A stretch of 64,000 bases of DNA from Phytophthora quininea (GCA_011947345.1 JAAVTG010000375.1:62001-126000), one strand, 5' to 3'; numbered from the stretch's first letter, positions 33,402-45,989 are shown. Numbers and translations are program-made. The notes: generated by a model not told the origin, from the sequence alone.

Positions 33402-33673
33402 GAGCCCCCGCCCCCGCCCGGTCCTTGCGACGCATCGACATCGGCGCTCGTGCCTCGGCGCTGACGTCGCGACTGGCCGCCGTGCGCAGGAACACAGGAG
33501 ACGGCGGTGGGAACTGGGCCATGACCGCAAGCCTCGTTCCGCGGATCACCACAGTTCCGAAATGGTCGGGCAACAGCTGTACCGACAAATCGGCACATTG
33601 GGAAGAGAGTGAACGTCACATCGCCTTCCGCATTCCTCCCGCCACTTGGAGCTCTAGGGGACGGGAGAGAGCC

Positions 33674-36600
33674 ATGTTCCTGCAATGGATCTCCAAGTGC
33701 GAGCTGGTGCCCGTGTCCGCGGACTCCTACGTGCTCAAGGTGCGTTTCCCCTCCCCAGTTTGCGCCATAAAGTTTTATACGGCCTGATCATTAACGTCGC
33801 TTTGTATTAGAGATTCTCGGACAAATGCCAGCGCGGCATGTGCTCGATGGTGGTGACCTTCCTCACTGAGGACAAGACGGACCTCATGACGGTGCTGCCC
33901 AGCGGCCACCACATCCGCTGGGCCATGGAAGTGCTGGGTCACTCCTTCGCTTTGCCCATGGAGGATGCCGACGTCATCGCCGGCTCGCTTAGCATCTATC
34001 AGCAGTGGTTGGGCGTTGACCAGGACAGCATCGCCGCTAGATCAGGTAAAGGCAAGGACCACCGCCCGGCCTGCATGCAGAAGGTGGAGCAGACCTTCAT
34101 CCAAGATATGCTCGGCCAGATGACGCTTCTGTTCGAGGAGCGCTCCAGCAACGGAGTTCCTAGCAGCAGCGTGGAGATCAATCTCGCTACTCATGTGTCA
34201 TTATGCACAAGGTAGGTTGGCACTCTGTTATTGATCCCGAGTATTGGGAAAACTGATTTTATTGTGTTGCTTGCAGAGTTTTGGAGACGTTTGATGCTCT
34301 TGTGAAGCATCGAGGGACGCAGCTAAACAACCAGACGTGGGACAGGTTGATTCGACTCATTCTTGGTGCTGCGGATGGACTGCTGCATAACTTACGCAAC
34401 CAGCTAGGCAACCAGTTGTGCGGACAGCTCGTGAGACTGCTCTTTGAGGTCTTTTGCGCTCGCTACCACAATGTGGCCCGCGAGGTGAACTGTGGGGGTT
34501 GCTGCAAAAATTCTGCCGGCGGTGGATCCATCGCACACTGGTTATTGAGCAGTGGAACGCTGTTACGTTGGGGCTCACACGCAGCCTTATGCGCCAGCTC
34601 CACGACCAGAACGCGACAAATGACATTGAAATTATTTGGGCGGACAATCGCCAACCGTCCAAGTTCGAGTATGTATTGCTGGGGACAGAACATCTTTTCA
34701 TGGTACTAACTAGCAACATTTTTTGTTATTGGCTTGTTCAGGTTGGAGAGCCCAATGCTAGCATACGCCTGGTATCGCCTTCTGCGGGTGATTGGACACC
34801 CGTCCGCGATATTCGACCCCGATGTCTACCTCGCTGCAGTGGTAGGATCACCTTCGGCTTTTGTATTTGTTATTATGGCCAACTGATATTTCATTTCTTT
34901 TCGTGCCGCGATTACAGAAAGGAGTGAGTCGACTGGCAGACGAGTTTTCGCGTTTTGAAAAGTTGCCGCGCGTACAGTGGGAGCATGTGTTGGGCGCCAT
35001 TAACCAAACACCAAGTCGCGACAGCCCAGTTTTTCGAGGGGTACAGAACGGCGATACTGATGCGGCTGCGGACTTGCACACTGCTTCAGCTTCGACTACT
35101 GCTGCTCAGCCACGAGCTCCCCTGATGTCAACACGATATTGAGGCTTCTTGGGCCTTGGTTATTTGACGCTTGCTTGACTCGCAAGCCGCGCTTCGCAGC
35201 CGGCCGCAGCGAGGCACTGCGCTGTCTGGGAAAGTTATTGTGCCATTACGCGAATGGCCGATCCAAACGCATCAGCTGGGCCTATAGTATTCGCAGTTTG
35301 ATGGCGCTTCAAAATGCGCTGCTAGATGATGACGAGCGGATTGCAGCTTCTGCAGTTTACAACTGGTCCAACGTCTTCAGCCTGTACGGCAATCACACAC
35401 TTCGTGGGGCTGGAGTTATTGCGGGGCCGTTTCATAAGGCCATCGAGCGCGTCTTCCGGTATGAAAATGTGTAATTTTGTATGGATAAGATGTGAATCGA
35501 TTAATCTGCTGATTATTTGTGTTTCAGCGCTGCCGAACGCAAGGATCCACCAGCGTCGCCAAGCACAAAGGCTGATGGTCGACGGGGTGCAGACTCGTTT
35601 TTGTGCATGACGACCAACACATCGGCGGTATCCCTATTGTATTGCTGAGGCGGGCTAGCATTGAAGCCTGCAGTTCTCTGCTTACAGTTCACGCCCACGT
35701 CCCGGTAATTTGCAGTTTGATATGGAGTGAGTGAATCGCAAGCTAATGCTCTGTGTATGTCGTTGTTTATCAGCGCAACTTGATCAAGGATGCCGAACAA
35801 GAAATTGTGGCAGCCTCTATGGCTGACATCCCCGGCTTATATTCTTCCTTGCCTAAGTACACCGCCTCCAACGTGGTGGCTCTCCTGATGACAGCGATCA
35901 AGACCGAGACGGATCCCACCAACCAACAGATGATGATGTGGATCATGACGGTAGCTATTCAACAGGAGGCTGCGTTCTGGACCAACGGCTTGGCTTCTAG
36001 CCGGAATTCTCAAGTGCCGTTCACGATCTTGCTGATTTGTTCGATTATCAGCAAGTCGTCAAAGTACAAACCGCCGGTACTTTTCACTGCGTTCGAGTGC
36101 CTGCGCCACTTGTCATTGGTCTGTGAGGAAGTATTTTTCCACCACGCCAACTCTGTTGTTCACCTGGTGAATGCCTGCTGTGACTTCATCAGCAATAGCG
36201 CCCCAGTTCTCCGGTCGAAAACGGCGCCATTCTATTTGGACAGTCTCATGGCGGCTGCCTATCACTGCATTATTGAGTGGATTGTTGCCGCACCTCTGCT
36301 GCTGAGTAAACAACAGGTCATTGCCAAGATCATCACGACCATAGTCGATGGGAATGAGCGGTTCCAGTCGCTGTCTCCCGATACTTCTGTCATGGCGGTG
36401 CGAGAAGCTGCTCAGAAGCTAGTAAACATGCTCATGAAACACCACGTTTCGCACACTAGCCACGGCAGTGCAATTGGAACGCACTCTTCAGGACTGACTG
36501 AAAAGGTGAACTTTATTTTGACACGGTGGACAAGCCAATGGATTTACTAACCAAATGTTGTTTCCGTTCTTGTAGTCCGTGCTGACCCAGTTTTGCGATC

Positions 36601-38245
36601 TAACTGACACGACGGATGTCTACCGTCATTGCCGCTTCTTCTCCGTGAACAAAAATGCCATCATGACTGTGATCGAGAAGCCTCCAAATGCTGCCGAGTC
36701 CGGCGAAGCGATCCTGATTATGAGGGATTCCACCGGTCGCTACGTATGGCGCTCAAAGCCTCGATTCAGTGACGGACCCCGACCAAAAACGATCGCAGAC
36801 TTTGAAAGCTTTTCAGAAGATATGCGACTTAGAAACGACAGCGAGTTTGAGCTGGTCGGGCACACTGATACTGATATTGAAGACGACGACGACGACGAGA
36901 GCGACGAGGAACCTCTACCAGAAGACCCTTTACTTGCTGCTGTCCGCGATACAAACAGCAAGGCACAAATGATGAGCTGGCGTTCGTCGCCAGACGGAGA
37001 CGCAGAAGCGGAATCAGACCCACACAAGGTACTATCCGGCGAAGGTAACACGGGCATGACCTCGATCGAGCGCAAAGCTCAGCAAGGACGTGAAGATGCC
37101 CGTGGCACCCAAGACGCGGTGTTCATGAATTTGCTCGTTGCTCAGACGCACGAAGACAAACTGGCATCTCAACCCAAGGGCTTGTTACGTGGTGTAAGGT
37201 GTGTGAAGCCTACACCCCCGAGAAGGATCCAGCTCTTCAGACATGGGAAGTCTCTCGACGGATGATGAGCGAGTTGGGTTTCTTGTCGGTACGTAACTGG
37301 GGCTCTGTGTTTGCCATGGACGCTGTTGTATCTACCGACTTCCTTCGCGACCTGGAGACTCTCGACAAACTCCCCGATCGAGAGACGTTCGATCTGTCAG
37401 TTGCGTATGCCTTTACCGGAACCTCTCGAGGAGGTTACGACCAAATTCACGTGGCGACTGTCAACGATGTGCGCGCGGGCTATGTAAATATCTCAAAGAA
37501 TTACCAGCTCTTCCTCTCTTCGATCGGTGAGCAAGTCGACAACCACGACCACGCCAGCTACTCTGGTTTCGACGCCAATCTCGTGCAGGGTCGGATGCTG
37601 TATTACTCCCATTACAGTCACGAGGCTTGCATTTATGTCCCTACATTGCTGCTAGAGGGCGAAAATGACAGCGACAGTGACAGCGACAGTGACGCTGAAG
37701 ACACGGAGGGCGCCAATGCAAGGACGCTCTTCCAGCACGCTAACGTACTGATCGTGTGGAATGAATCTCAGCAGACATACCGCCCAGGCAGTGTGTTGTG
37801 GGACACCGTTTTCAAGCTCCCAACACCTACGTCTGGGGTGGTACTGATCATTGATCCACTGGGCAACGATCTCTACTGCGTGCACGTGTGTCACGAGTCC
37901 TCGCCACTATTTAACCAGCGCGATGTGATCGCGAATGAGGAGGACAACTATGTGGACGAGGCTGACGTGTACACAAGTCGCGTGTTGGGTCCGCTGTTGG
38001 ATGGCATGGTGGTGAACGGCGCTTGGCTGGCTCCACTAGTGCGTCAAACAGCTATCAATGCGGCCATTCTGTCGCGGGCGTTCCATCGCTACCAGCACGA
38101 CATTGGTGCTGTGTCGTCGTCCCCTACTAGCGCTGAGGCCAACCGCAGCAAGGTGATCTCGTCGTTTGTCGAAAAGCACATGCGACCAAAGCTCCCGGGA
38201 GAGTTCTACGGAGACCTCTTTGCTGATCTCACAAACGACAGCTGA
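33674..38245 (+). CDS. RalGAP-beta-like GTPase-activating protein
   Basis: A large multi-exon gene starting at 33674 (MFLQWISKCELVPVSADSYV), with exon 1 33674-33739 and exon 2 from 33811. The long N-terminal part is a helical, HEAT-like array (HIRWAMEVLGHSFALPMEDA; TWDRLIRLILGAADGLLHNL). The C-terminal part from about 37200 is a RapGAP-type domain: RNWGSVFAMDAVVSTDFL, DRETFDLSVAYAFTG, QLFLSSIGEQVDNH and FDANLVQGRML follow the family order. Frame changes near 34490, 35119-35122 (CCCC), 35598-35602 (TTTTT) and 37190 are each mended by one added base. RalGAP-beta pairs with a catalytic alpha subunit in animals to switch off Ral. An asparagine-thumb helix is not obvious, so this may be the non-catalytic partner. 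Confidence 0.75.
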
Positions 38246-38974
38246 TCGTAGCGTAACAAACAGCGATATTGTTTGGGTCAATAGTTCTGTTGTGTTGTAT
38301 GGTGGTATTAGTTTTCCGGGGTTGTGTTCCTCGAGGAACAGAAGAAATTCTGCTAGAATCTCAAGAGAGGCAGCCCACTCTCTAGAGAACCGTTAAAGCC
38401 GGACATGCAGCTGCGGGTTTGAATCACGACGAACACACTCTGCGTCGCTTACTCTTTATGTCGTCCTCTTCGGCGATGTCAAATGAGTCGGTCTTCAGTA
38501 AATACAATGGTAACTCGCAAGAGTGACAGCGGACGGATTTGACATCTTCTTCTCTTCTGGTCCTCGACGCACGCTGCCCAGGATGGCGATCGTATTGCCT
38601 CTTGAAATGCACACCACACCAGTAGTACACCCTTCAAACCCATTAACTTTTTCCGACGAACAGAGAACGATTTGATTCCAGACGACGTCGGTCCAGAGAA
38701 TGGATCTTTATCCGGATGCATCCGGATCCAATTCTTTGCTCACTCAGGATCGCATCCGGTTTGAATCGGATGCTATCCGGATTTAGTAGGACATCAAATG
38801 ACTAAGTTTTTCAAATGCCGTCGCAGCAGACATCAACAGTGAGACGGTACATGGCTACAGGCATGTCGTTCGTTGAGATCGGATCGTTAACAGCATCGAC
38901 AGCGACGAAAACGATCGAATTACAGTTGCTTCTATTTATTCTCTCTACAATTTGATCCGCGGTTGTATCATATA
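38246..38974. other. Gene-poor flank with ATCCGGAT-type repeats
   Basis: No complete gene is seen. Minus-strand reading frames at 38424-38721 include YYWCGVHFKRQYDRHPGQR and SVRCHSCELP, a faint zinc-finger-like pattern that may be the N-terminus of a decayed hAT-type transposase. The segment 38700-38785 has several copies of the palindrome ATCCGGAT or close variants. Confidence 0.4.
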
Positions 38975-39190
38975 CAGTGCTGGCCATAAATATACAGCCG
39001 ACCCTATTTCGCTACTAATTCCGTCAAATCTCAGTCAATTGGCCTAAACGTTCGTATTTAGGCGATTCAGACGAAGACCTTTTCGGGGTGTTTTCAGATT
39101 TTGCAGGCGAGCCGTGGTTGTCGAGATATAGAAGTGGCCATCACTCTTGATCTGGCCAAAAGTCTGTGGCCACGCAGACTTCGAGCGTTT
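38975..39190 (+). repeat. Left terminal inverted repeat of the Tc1/mariner element
   Basis: It matches 40323-40537 in reverse complement over about 215 bp, unusually long for this superfamily (many members have TIRs well under 100 bp). The inner end is at about CGAGCGTTT. Confidence 0.85.
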
Positions 39191-39297
39191 TCGACTGTTC
39201 TAGAACGCTTTACGGACGCAATCGCTCCTCATCCAAAAGCTTATCCTCTACTGATTCTAACCTCAGCCGTAGGTTTTGCGTAGGGATCGTCTGGGTC

Positions 39298-40292
39298 ATG
39301 CCACAGGGCTCCGAGTTCACGGATGTTGAAAGGGGAACAATTATCGGCCTTCGAGAAGCCGGATGGACGTTCGCGGCCATCGCCGACAAGCTCGGCCGCT
39401 CTAAATCGGGCGTGAGCCAGTTCTGGAGGACCAAGGATTACTACAAGTCCGCTAAAAGACCTGGAAGACCGCGAAAAGTGAATGCAAGAACGCAGCGGCG
39501 CGTCATTTTGGAGGCGAAGACCGCTAAGAAGTCTTTCAGTGCTTTGAAATCTTCGCTGGGGCTCTCCGTGTCGTCGTGCACCGTACGCCGAGTGCTTCAG
39601 CAAGCTCCAGACATGACGTATGGCAAGAGAAATCGCACACCTATGTTAAAATTAAGCCACAAACTTGCCCGACGTCAATGGGCAAGGGCCATGATCAAGG
39701 CCCGGACTGATTGGGACCAGATTATCTTTTCGGACGAAAAGAAATTTAATCTGGACGGATCGGACGGCCTCCAGTACTACTGGTACGATCTCAGATGCGA
39801 AAAGGAGGCCTATTCTAGCCGTCAAAACGGCGGAGGTTCAGTCATGGTCTGGGGTGGGTTTTCCTCCAATGGTAAGACCGAGTTGGCGTTCCTCGTAGGC
39901 CGTCAAGACTCTCTCGACTACCAAGAAACGCTGACCAACTATTTGCTTCCTTTCGGCGAAGCTTTCCACGGCGGGGACTACACTTTTCAGCAAGACAACG
40001 CCAGTATACATGCGCCACGGAGCACCAGGGCCTATCTCAGCAGCTGCAGTGTGGACGTTTTGGAGTGGCCAGCGCTTTCTCCCGATCTAAATCCCATAGA
40101 AAACGTTTGGGGATCTTAGCTCGACAGGTTTACCGCGGTGGCAAGACATATCTGATGGTGAACGAGCTCAAAATTGCGATTGCGAAGTCCTGGGAGGACT
40201 TGGAGCTGGAGCGACTGCAAAACTTGGTCGAATCGATGCCGGATCGGGTTGCAGACGTTATGGAAGAGAAAGGCAATACAACCAAGCATTAA
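39298..40292 (+). CDS. Tc1/mariner transposase, one frame break
   Basis: The start at 39298 (MPQGSEFTDVERGTIIGLRE) gives an N-terminal helix-turn-helix (AGWTFAAIADKLGRSKSGVS), a GRPRK hook, a second helical domain and the DDE catalytic domain: FSDEKKF (first Asp), TFQQDNASIH (second Asp) and LSPDLNPIENVWG (Glu). The frame breaks at 40109-40112 (GGGG): as written the protein stops at 40119, but the remaining 55 residues (RQVYRGGKTYLMVNELKIA) continue to 40292 in the next frame. All catalytic residues lie before the break. Either the run lost a base in this copy or the consensus is wrong there. Alternative starts exist upstream to 39166, inside the inverted repeat. Confidence 0.88.
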
Positions 40293-40322
40293 AATGCCAG
40301 CAATCACTAGCTGTAGCCCCGC

Positions 40323-40537
40323 AAACGCTCGAAGTCTGCGTGGCCACAGACTTTGGCCAGATCAAGAGTGATGGCCACTTCTATATCTCGACAACCACGG
40401 CTCGCCTGCAAAATCTGAAAACACCCCGAAAAGGTCTTCGTCTGAATCGCCTAAATACGAACGTTTAGGCCAATTGACTGAGATTTGACGGAATTAGTAG
40501 CGAAATAGGGTCGGCTGTATATTTATGGCCAGCACTG
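40323..40537 (-). repeat. Right terminal inverted repeat of the Tc1/mariner element
   Basis: Reverse complement of the left repeat, with three rather than four A in the internal run GGCCAAAGTC. Confidence 0.85.
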
Positions 40538-41819
40538 TATTGGAGGTATTTGTAAAAGTTCATGAAGATAAAAATCGGTTGACATCCGGTTTATTAACCG
40601 GTATAATTTGGATAAATCCGGATGAATGAATAAGATGGATCCGAAATCCGGATTCAACTTGTTTTACATTCTCTCCGTTGGTCACTTGGGCCTGGAAGAG
40701 GAGAAACTGGACCAGCAGGACCTTGTTGAGTATCTGGAAAGCCAAAGGCATATACGTTCCTCAGGATATTAGCAACCAGGGCCATGTGCTTCTCGCATGG
40801 AACGAATCTAGCCTCTTTGGACGCTACGACTCGGAAGATGGCAAAATAAAAGTTGTTTGAGCTACGCCAGCACACTTTCTTGCTAACTTATTACGCAAAG
40901 ACCTCTTTCATGGACTTTTCGCCCGGAACAAACTGTTCTACCATGACGTTGGGTTCCCCGATACAATTTCTCGTTGGTAATTTGGCGGGGTTGTGAATCA
41001 ACTGACATGGAAAGGCTACCTCTCCATTTATGTACTTCTCAGTCCCCAGCTTGATGGTCCCGTAGCCCTTAAAAACCCGCTAAATCTCGCGCTTAAAGTG
41101 ACCACTCAGGTCGCCGGTAAAAATGTTATCCATCCACATTTCAAGGTTGGTCATCGCATACACTTGTTTCGACGTCCGATCCATTACCAACGCTGTCATA
41201 AATCGCACAATCTTGGAGGAAAACTGGACCGTGACTAGGACTACGGTTTTCCACGCCGCCAACATGTCTTGCGAGGTCATGGTCGGCATTGTATTATTTT
41301 GAAGCATGAAAGGCCTCAATGCGTTTGACCCCGGAATTTCCACAACAACAGAAATGGTGCTGGTCTTAGGTGGCTGGACATCTGGGAAAGCGAACATGGG
41401 ATCTCCGACAGTAGCAAACTCGTCCATCGTATTTGCGGCGTCCATCAGATCTGTAATCACAAATGGCTTCCTCCCGTTCAGTAGCTCGTCGACTCCGGGT
41501 CCTCTCGCGCGAGCCACCGCCCATCATTTTTCGCGTCATACAAAGTGAGTAAATCCGCGGCGAACGTATACACTTTCGCCTTGTTGACTTCCTCTTGGGA
41601 AAAGATCCAGATGGAGTGAGTGGGTCGCCATATGGAGAAGAAGTTTGCTTAGAGATTGCGTTGTCATTTTACTCAACAGGGTTGACTTTCAAAAGATATC
41701 GCATCCGTCCCTGGGTGAGGCCCTGGCGTTGTTTCAACCAGGATATTATATTCTTTAGCGACGGCCATTAGCATCACCATTGCTGTATTCGTGCTACCAA
41801 GACTTCAAGCTGAAAATTG
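40538..41819. other. Transposon-derived flank without an intact gene
   Basis: The first 110 bp carry further ATCCGG-containing motifs like those left of the Tc1 element. A minus-strand frame at 41080-41517 (MARARGPGVDELLNGRKPFV) is open for 145 residues but resembles nothing I know; an earlier plus-strand frame at 40678-40860 is equally obscure. Both may be pieces of the interrupted older element. Confidence 0.35.
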
Positions 41820-42801
41820 TGCTTGATCTTAAGACAAGACATGCAACCTTACTAGGGACGCCTGGACTGATGTGAATGGGAAGGCAGTTGTGAACTATGT
41901 TGCTCTGTGGCGACCAGACGTTCTATCTCGAGTCCGTCTACACTGGTGCCATCTCGCACTATGCAGAATTCCTGGTTGCTGACATAGAACGCGTCATCCA
42001 CGCCTACTCGGGACTACACGTAGCTGCTGCTGTGACGGATAATACGACTACAATTAAGCTTGTGTGGAAATCTCTACAGCCGACGTATCCGAAGACCCTT
42101 TTTCACGGCTGCGTCTCACACGTCATTCATATTTCTGTCAAAGATATCGTCGGAATGCTGAAGTGGCTGACGAAGCTGGATTCCAATTGCCGGGAGGTCG
42201 TTCGCTTCTTCAAGAAAAGCCAACAGCTATGGTATGAAATTCGTCGCCTGCAAGCTGTTGAAGAGAACCAGCTCTCATTTTGACAGCTGAGCCTCGCTAG
42301 GGTACTATCGAGAAGTGCTTCTCGACGTTGCTTGCGTCAGAGCAGATTCTTTTCAAGTTCGTCGGCCTACGCGACTTTCTTGAGGCCAAAACGAAGAAGA
42401 TCCAGGCTAAACATAGGGTTGCCTACGATACCATCACGACCACCGACTTCGTCGAGCAGCTGGAGATAGCTGTCAAGATCTTGAATGTGCTTTCAAAGTT
42501 CCAAAAGGCATTTGAGCGAAAAACCACTTCAATCTCTGATGTACATCACATGTTTCGTTGTCTACCGGCAATCTTTGACGAGATCACAATGCGAATCAGT
42601 ACGTATGGCATGATTATTCGTGTTATTCAAGATCGCTTCGACTTTGCGTACGGGGATTCCCACGGAGGTGGATGTCTCCTTCGTCCGCGCAACGTACGCG
42701 TGGATATGGATGACGAGACGCGCCAGCGAGTTCGTAACTTCATCACCAGTTGGCACGGATCGGATAAGGAGGAAGACACGTCTGTTGAACACCTAAAATA
42801 A
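41820..42801 (+). pseudogene. Decayed hAT-like transposase (DUF659-type)
   Basis: Reading frames at about 41820-42283 and 42328-42801 hold a pattern typical of hAT transposases of the DUF659 group: WTDVNGKAVVNYVAL, then AAAVTDNTTTIKLVWKSLQP, LFHGCVSHVIHISVKDI and a C-terminal helical part (LEIAVKILNVLSKFQKAFER). The two pieces are separated by stop codons and a frame change, and no hAT dimerisation C-terminus is complete. No terminal repeats were identified. Confidence 0.65.
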
Positions 42802-43572
42802 CATGCAGCATCAAGTGCCGAACTCGTGAGTTTAAGCTAGTCGTGGCCTAGTAGATATCCGTGCGTGCGGTCGAGTCAGGACTTTGTCAGTACCTGTCAC
42901 TGCCAGATGTCCCTCTGGCTGTGTTCTCATCGGCCTGTTCAAGTGCCGCTACCGAGCGAAACTTTCCGCGTACAACTTTGTGCACTCTCAAGCCCGAAAC
43001 CACTTGAACGACACGACTGCGGAAAAGCTGGTCTTCGTATTTTGATAAGATGAATATGGATATTGAAGGTCTCGATCTTTTCGATATTCTGGACGACCTG
43101 CCGCTGAAAGTGACAAAGAGACCAACACGAACAGGGATAGTGAGTACGAGTACTATTAGGGTCACAGTATGACAAATTGTATTGCTCTTAGTAACAGAGC
43201 GAAAATACAAGCTATAATTTGTCCAAACAATTAAAATTTGAAATTGTAGTCCGTAATCAAGTTGTTACCAGCGGTATTTTTAAATTTCTTGCTGTGAATA
43301 TTTTTCTATCGGTTAGGAAAAATGCTATAACCTCATTTCATCACCTTCACCAGCCCTGTCAGCGATGACATCTACAGTATTTTTACACGCATGTGACGGG
43401 GCCATAGCATCTACAAATAACATCACATGCGGCGTCTAAAAGTGAACTGATACAAATAAAATATTATTTATAATCGTGTCGATGGATTGGTCCCGTTCCT
43501 GAGGGAGCGTAGCAATCAACTTACAGCGGCATTCAACTACCGTCAGATCACCCCTGTCTAGAAGGATCCTAC
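42802..43572. other. Non-coding, no feature seen
   Basis: Mostly AT-rich sequence with only short spurious frames; no repeat ends or genes were recognised. Confidence 0.4.
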
Positions 43573-43896
43573 ATGATCCGGTACATGGGACCCGCGAAAC
43601 GCGAAGGGTTCATCCATCCGTGGCGACATGTTGATTTTCCGGGTCGACGATACACCTGTGGGGGCTGGGAAGACCTCGAGTTCCCGTGTGTTCACCCATT
43701 TAGCGCAGCAATTGCGGAAGGAACACGCATCGACACGTTGTACGACAAGGAGAGGCTCTCAATTCAGTATTTTACGGCAAACTGCGCAAAGCTTTTTGTG
43801 CCCGTGCCAGTTGAGGGGAATCTCCAACTTGATACTAGTCTCAGGTTGCCAGCTTTGCAGATCACACCGCAGGAACAGGGAAAGCGAGGACTCTAA
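43573..43896 (+). pseudogene. Mutator-like transposase relic with SWIM-type zinc finger
   Basis: The frame contains YTCGGWEDLEFPCVHPFSAA, a match to the SWIM finger (C-x-n-C-x-H) found at the C-terminus of MULE transposases. The catalytic part is missing. Weak evidence from one motif. Confidence 0.4.
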
Positions 43897-44273
43897 CCAG
43901 GTCCGAAACCAAAACACAAGCGCAAGAAAACTAAGGGAAGCAAGAACTAATCAAACGGGCGGCGGTCTATCCTCCGAGCATCCAGATATGATAATAAACA
44001 ATCTATTTTATGTGATAAAGTATCTGGTTGTGGTAATACCATAGCTGAAAACTATGACAACTATGCCATTTATGATGATAACAGCTCTCGTTTTGATGAG
44101 GCCATTCGCATAGAATCTCACGTAATAATTTATTTTTAAATTCGTAGCTACGAAAGGTAGTACGAAAAAGACTACCTTTTCAACAAAATAATATAACATT
44201 TCCATACCCGACTAAATGCTAGCGCTGAAAAGAGCTTTCATATTGCTTTAAAACCTGTCCTCCTTCGAAGCAT

Positions 44274-44606
44274 TCATGTCTTATTCGCCGCATGGTTGGC
44301 TCTGAAACGAGCTTGTATGCGCTCGGTTGGAAACATTGCGTTCCACACATCGAGTGGAATCGATTTCTTCTTGCGAATGTAGTAGCTCTTAGAAGCTCGG
44401 TGCAGTGATTCCTTCCGCACTTCATCACGTGCAACCACAGACGCAGGATCACACTTAAGTTTCTTTTTAGGTGCTTCTTCAGGCCTTGCGGAGTCTTCAA
44501 TCAGGCGGCAGTGGGGGCAAGTACGTCCAAACAGCTTCTTCGGGCGGCCTGGCCTCTTTTTGGCTGTAGGCTTCGCGTTGGCGGCGCGGCCTCTTTGTAG
44601 CTTCAC
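44274..44606 (-). pseudogene. Fragment with AT-hook-like and CPHC motifs, probably transposon-derived
   Basis: About 110 residues with KKRPGRPKKLFGRTCPHC (AT-hook-like GRP core and a Cys pair) and a helical tail. It resembles the DNA-binding tail regions of some oomycete Mutator-like or hAT proteins, but no family is assignable. It lies between two transposase relics. Confidence 0.3.
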
Positions 44607-44928
44607 CTCGGCTAGAAGAAACAGGAAATGACGGTGTCAAGAGAGAAAGAATGAGCGACAGGTGTCGACTTCAACCTAACGGTCTGGCAATGGTAAATTT
44701 CTTCGAATTGACATCGCCTAAACATAAAAAGTGAGTGGTTTCAGCAAAAGTTGCTCCCAGCAAAAAGCGAGTGGATATCCACTCGGATAAGATAATTCCT
44801 CCTCCAATTCCGCATCGCCTATCCTTGGCGAGTACACATCATCTGGTGGCGACGAAACGCTCAAGGGCACGACGAATTTTTCTTCGTCTGGGCTAGATGC
44901 TCTCTGGGCCTTCGTCGAATCTGCTGTA

Positions 44929-45860
44929 ATGATTACATGGACGCAGGGGCGTGGTCGTAAGCCGTTTGTGACGGGCAAGGACGCATTCTTCATCACACTG
45001 ACAGTGTTGAAACATTTCGACACTTGGCGAAAACATGGCATTGGTTTCAATATTGGCTTGTCGACGCTGGTGAAAATGGTTCATCATCTCATCCAGACGG
45101 TGGAGCCCGTGCTGTAGTCGCGACTAGTCAAGCGTATCAAGATGTCTGATCAGATGGAATCGGGAAATGTTTTTGCCAACTACTCCATGCCCTCAACGCG
45201 ACTGACGTCAAGTTCCAACCCGCCTACCGACCCAGCAGGCGATTCATGGAGCAAAATGTGTATTTCTCCGCGAAGCAAAAACTTTACGGCTTCAAGGTCG
45301 AATGTTCCGTTGCCCCACCTGGCGTTGCGGTTGACGTTTCCGTCCACTCTCCTGGGTCCACGTCTAATCTAACCATGATGCTTGACCGGCTATCCATCCA
45401 TCAAAAGATGTTCAAAAAGAAGAAGCTTCGACTCCTGTAATGGGTGGAGAACCGACCCAGTTCCCACCAACGTGGGGCATCTTGGTGGACAAGGGTTACC
45501 AAGGCGCTGGAAGGGTGCTTCGTACGATTCAGCCCAAGAAACAACCATGAGGTAGAACCCTGGACCGTGACGACAGTGCTCCAAACAAGGTAATTTCGTT
45601 GGACCGTGTTCTCGTTGAGAACTTCTTCGGGCGCAAGTCCATGCTTTGGAAGGCAAGGTATGCAATATTCAAGTGGAACGAGAATCGTTTTGATTCCGCT
45701 GCCTGCCTCTGCGCCGCACTAACCAACTACCACGCGGGTTTGATGCCCCTTCGCGCTCGTGACAGTGACCACTACACATTGTGCTCTCAAGGAACCAGGC
45801 TATGGGCGATCGAGTTCGGATGCAGAGCGCTAGGGCTCAGAAACATTTCCACGTGCGCCA
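44929..45860 (+). pseudogene. Decayed DDE_Tnp_4-like transposase
   Basis: Pieces in several frames: GRGRKPFVTGKDAFFITLTV (44929-45117), MEQNVYFSAKQKLYGFKVEC (from 45246), LVDKGYQGAGRVLRTI (about 45489) and VENFFGRKSMLWKARYAIFK (about 45611). These match the order of the DDE superfamily endonuclease found in PIF/Harbinger-like oomycete elements, with candidate catalytic D in LVDKGY and E in VENFFG. Frame changes and stops make it a relic. A second relic of the same family lies at 48539-49131 on the other strand. Confidence 0.6.
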
Positions 45861-45989
45861 ACAATTGCGCTCCCGCGCTGCGACTTACAGCACAGGCACT
45901 CTCCCTCTCAGCGTGAGACGCGGTATGATTCCGACGAGTCATATGTCTTCACTTCGTAGGGAAGACTAGTTGAGCAAGCCCACACTTTC

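Larger units (their letters stand above)
38975..40537 (+). mobile_element. Tc1/mariner transposon with ~215-bp inverted repeats
   Basis: The element is 1,563 bp and starts CAGTGCTGGCC and ends GGCCAGCACTG, flanked on each side by TA (38973-38974 and 40538-40539), the Tc1/mariner target duplication. The terminal inverted repeats run from 38975 to about 39190 and from 40537 back to about 40323. By eye they are nearly identical; the one difference I found is a run of four versus three A (left, in GGCCAAAAGTC). Such near-identity points to a young insertion. It carries one transposase gene. Confidence 0.9.

Noticed and set aside
37660..37700. GACAGTGACAGC repeat as a possible regulatory satellite
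   Set aside because: It is in frame in the RalGAP-like gene and codes for an acidic Ser-Asp stretch, a common low-complexity loop.
41080..41517. 145-residue minus-strand frame as a possible effector or independent gene
   Set aside because: No signal peptide or known motif, and it lies within transposon debris; left as part of the gene-poor flank.
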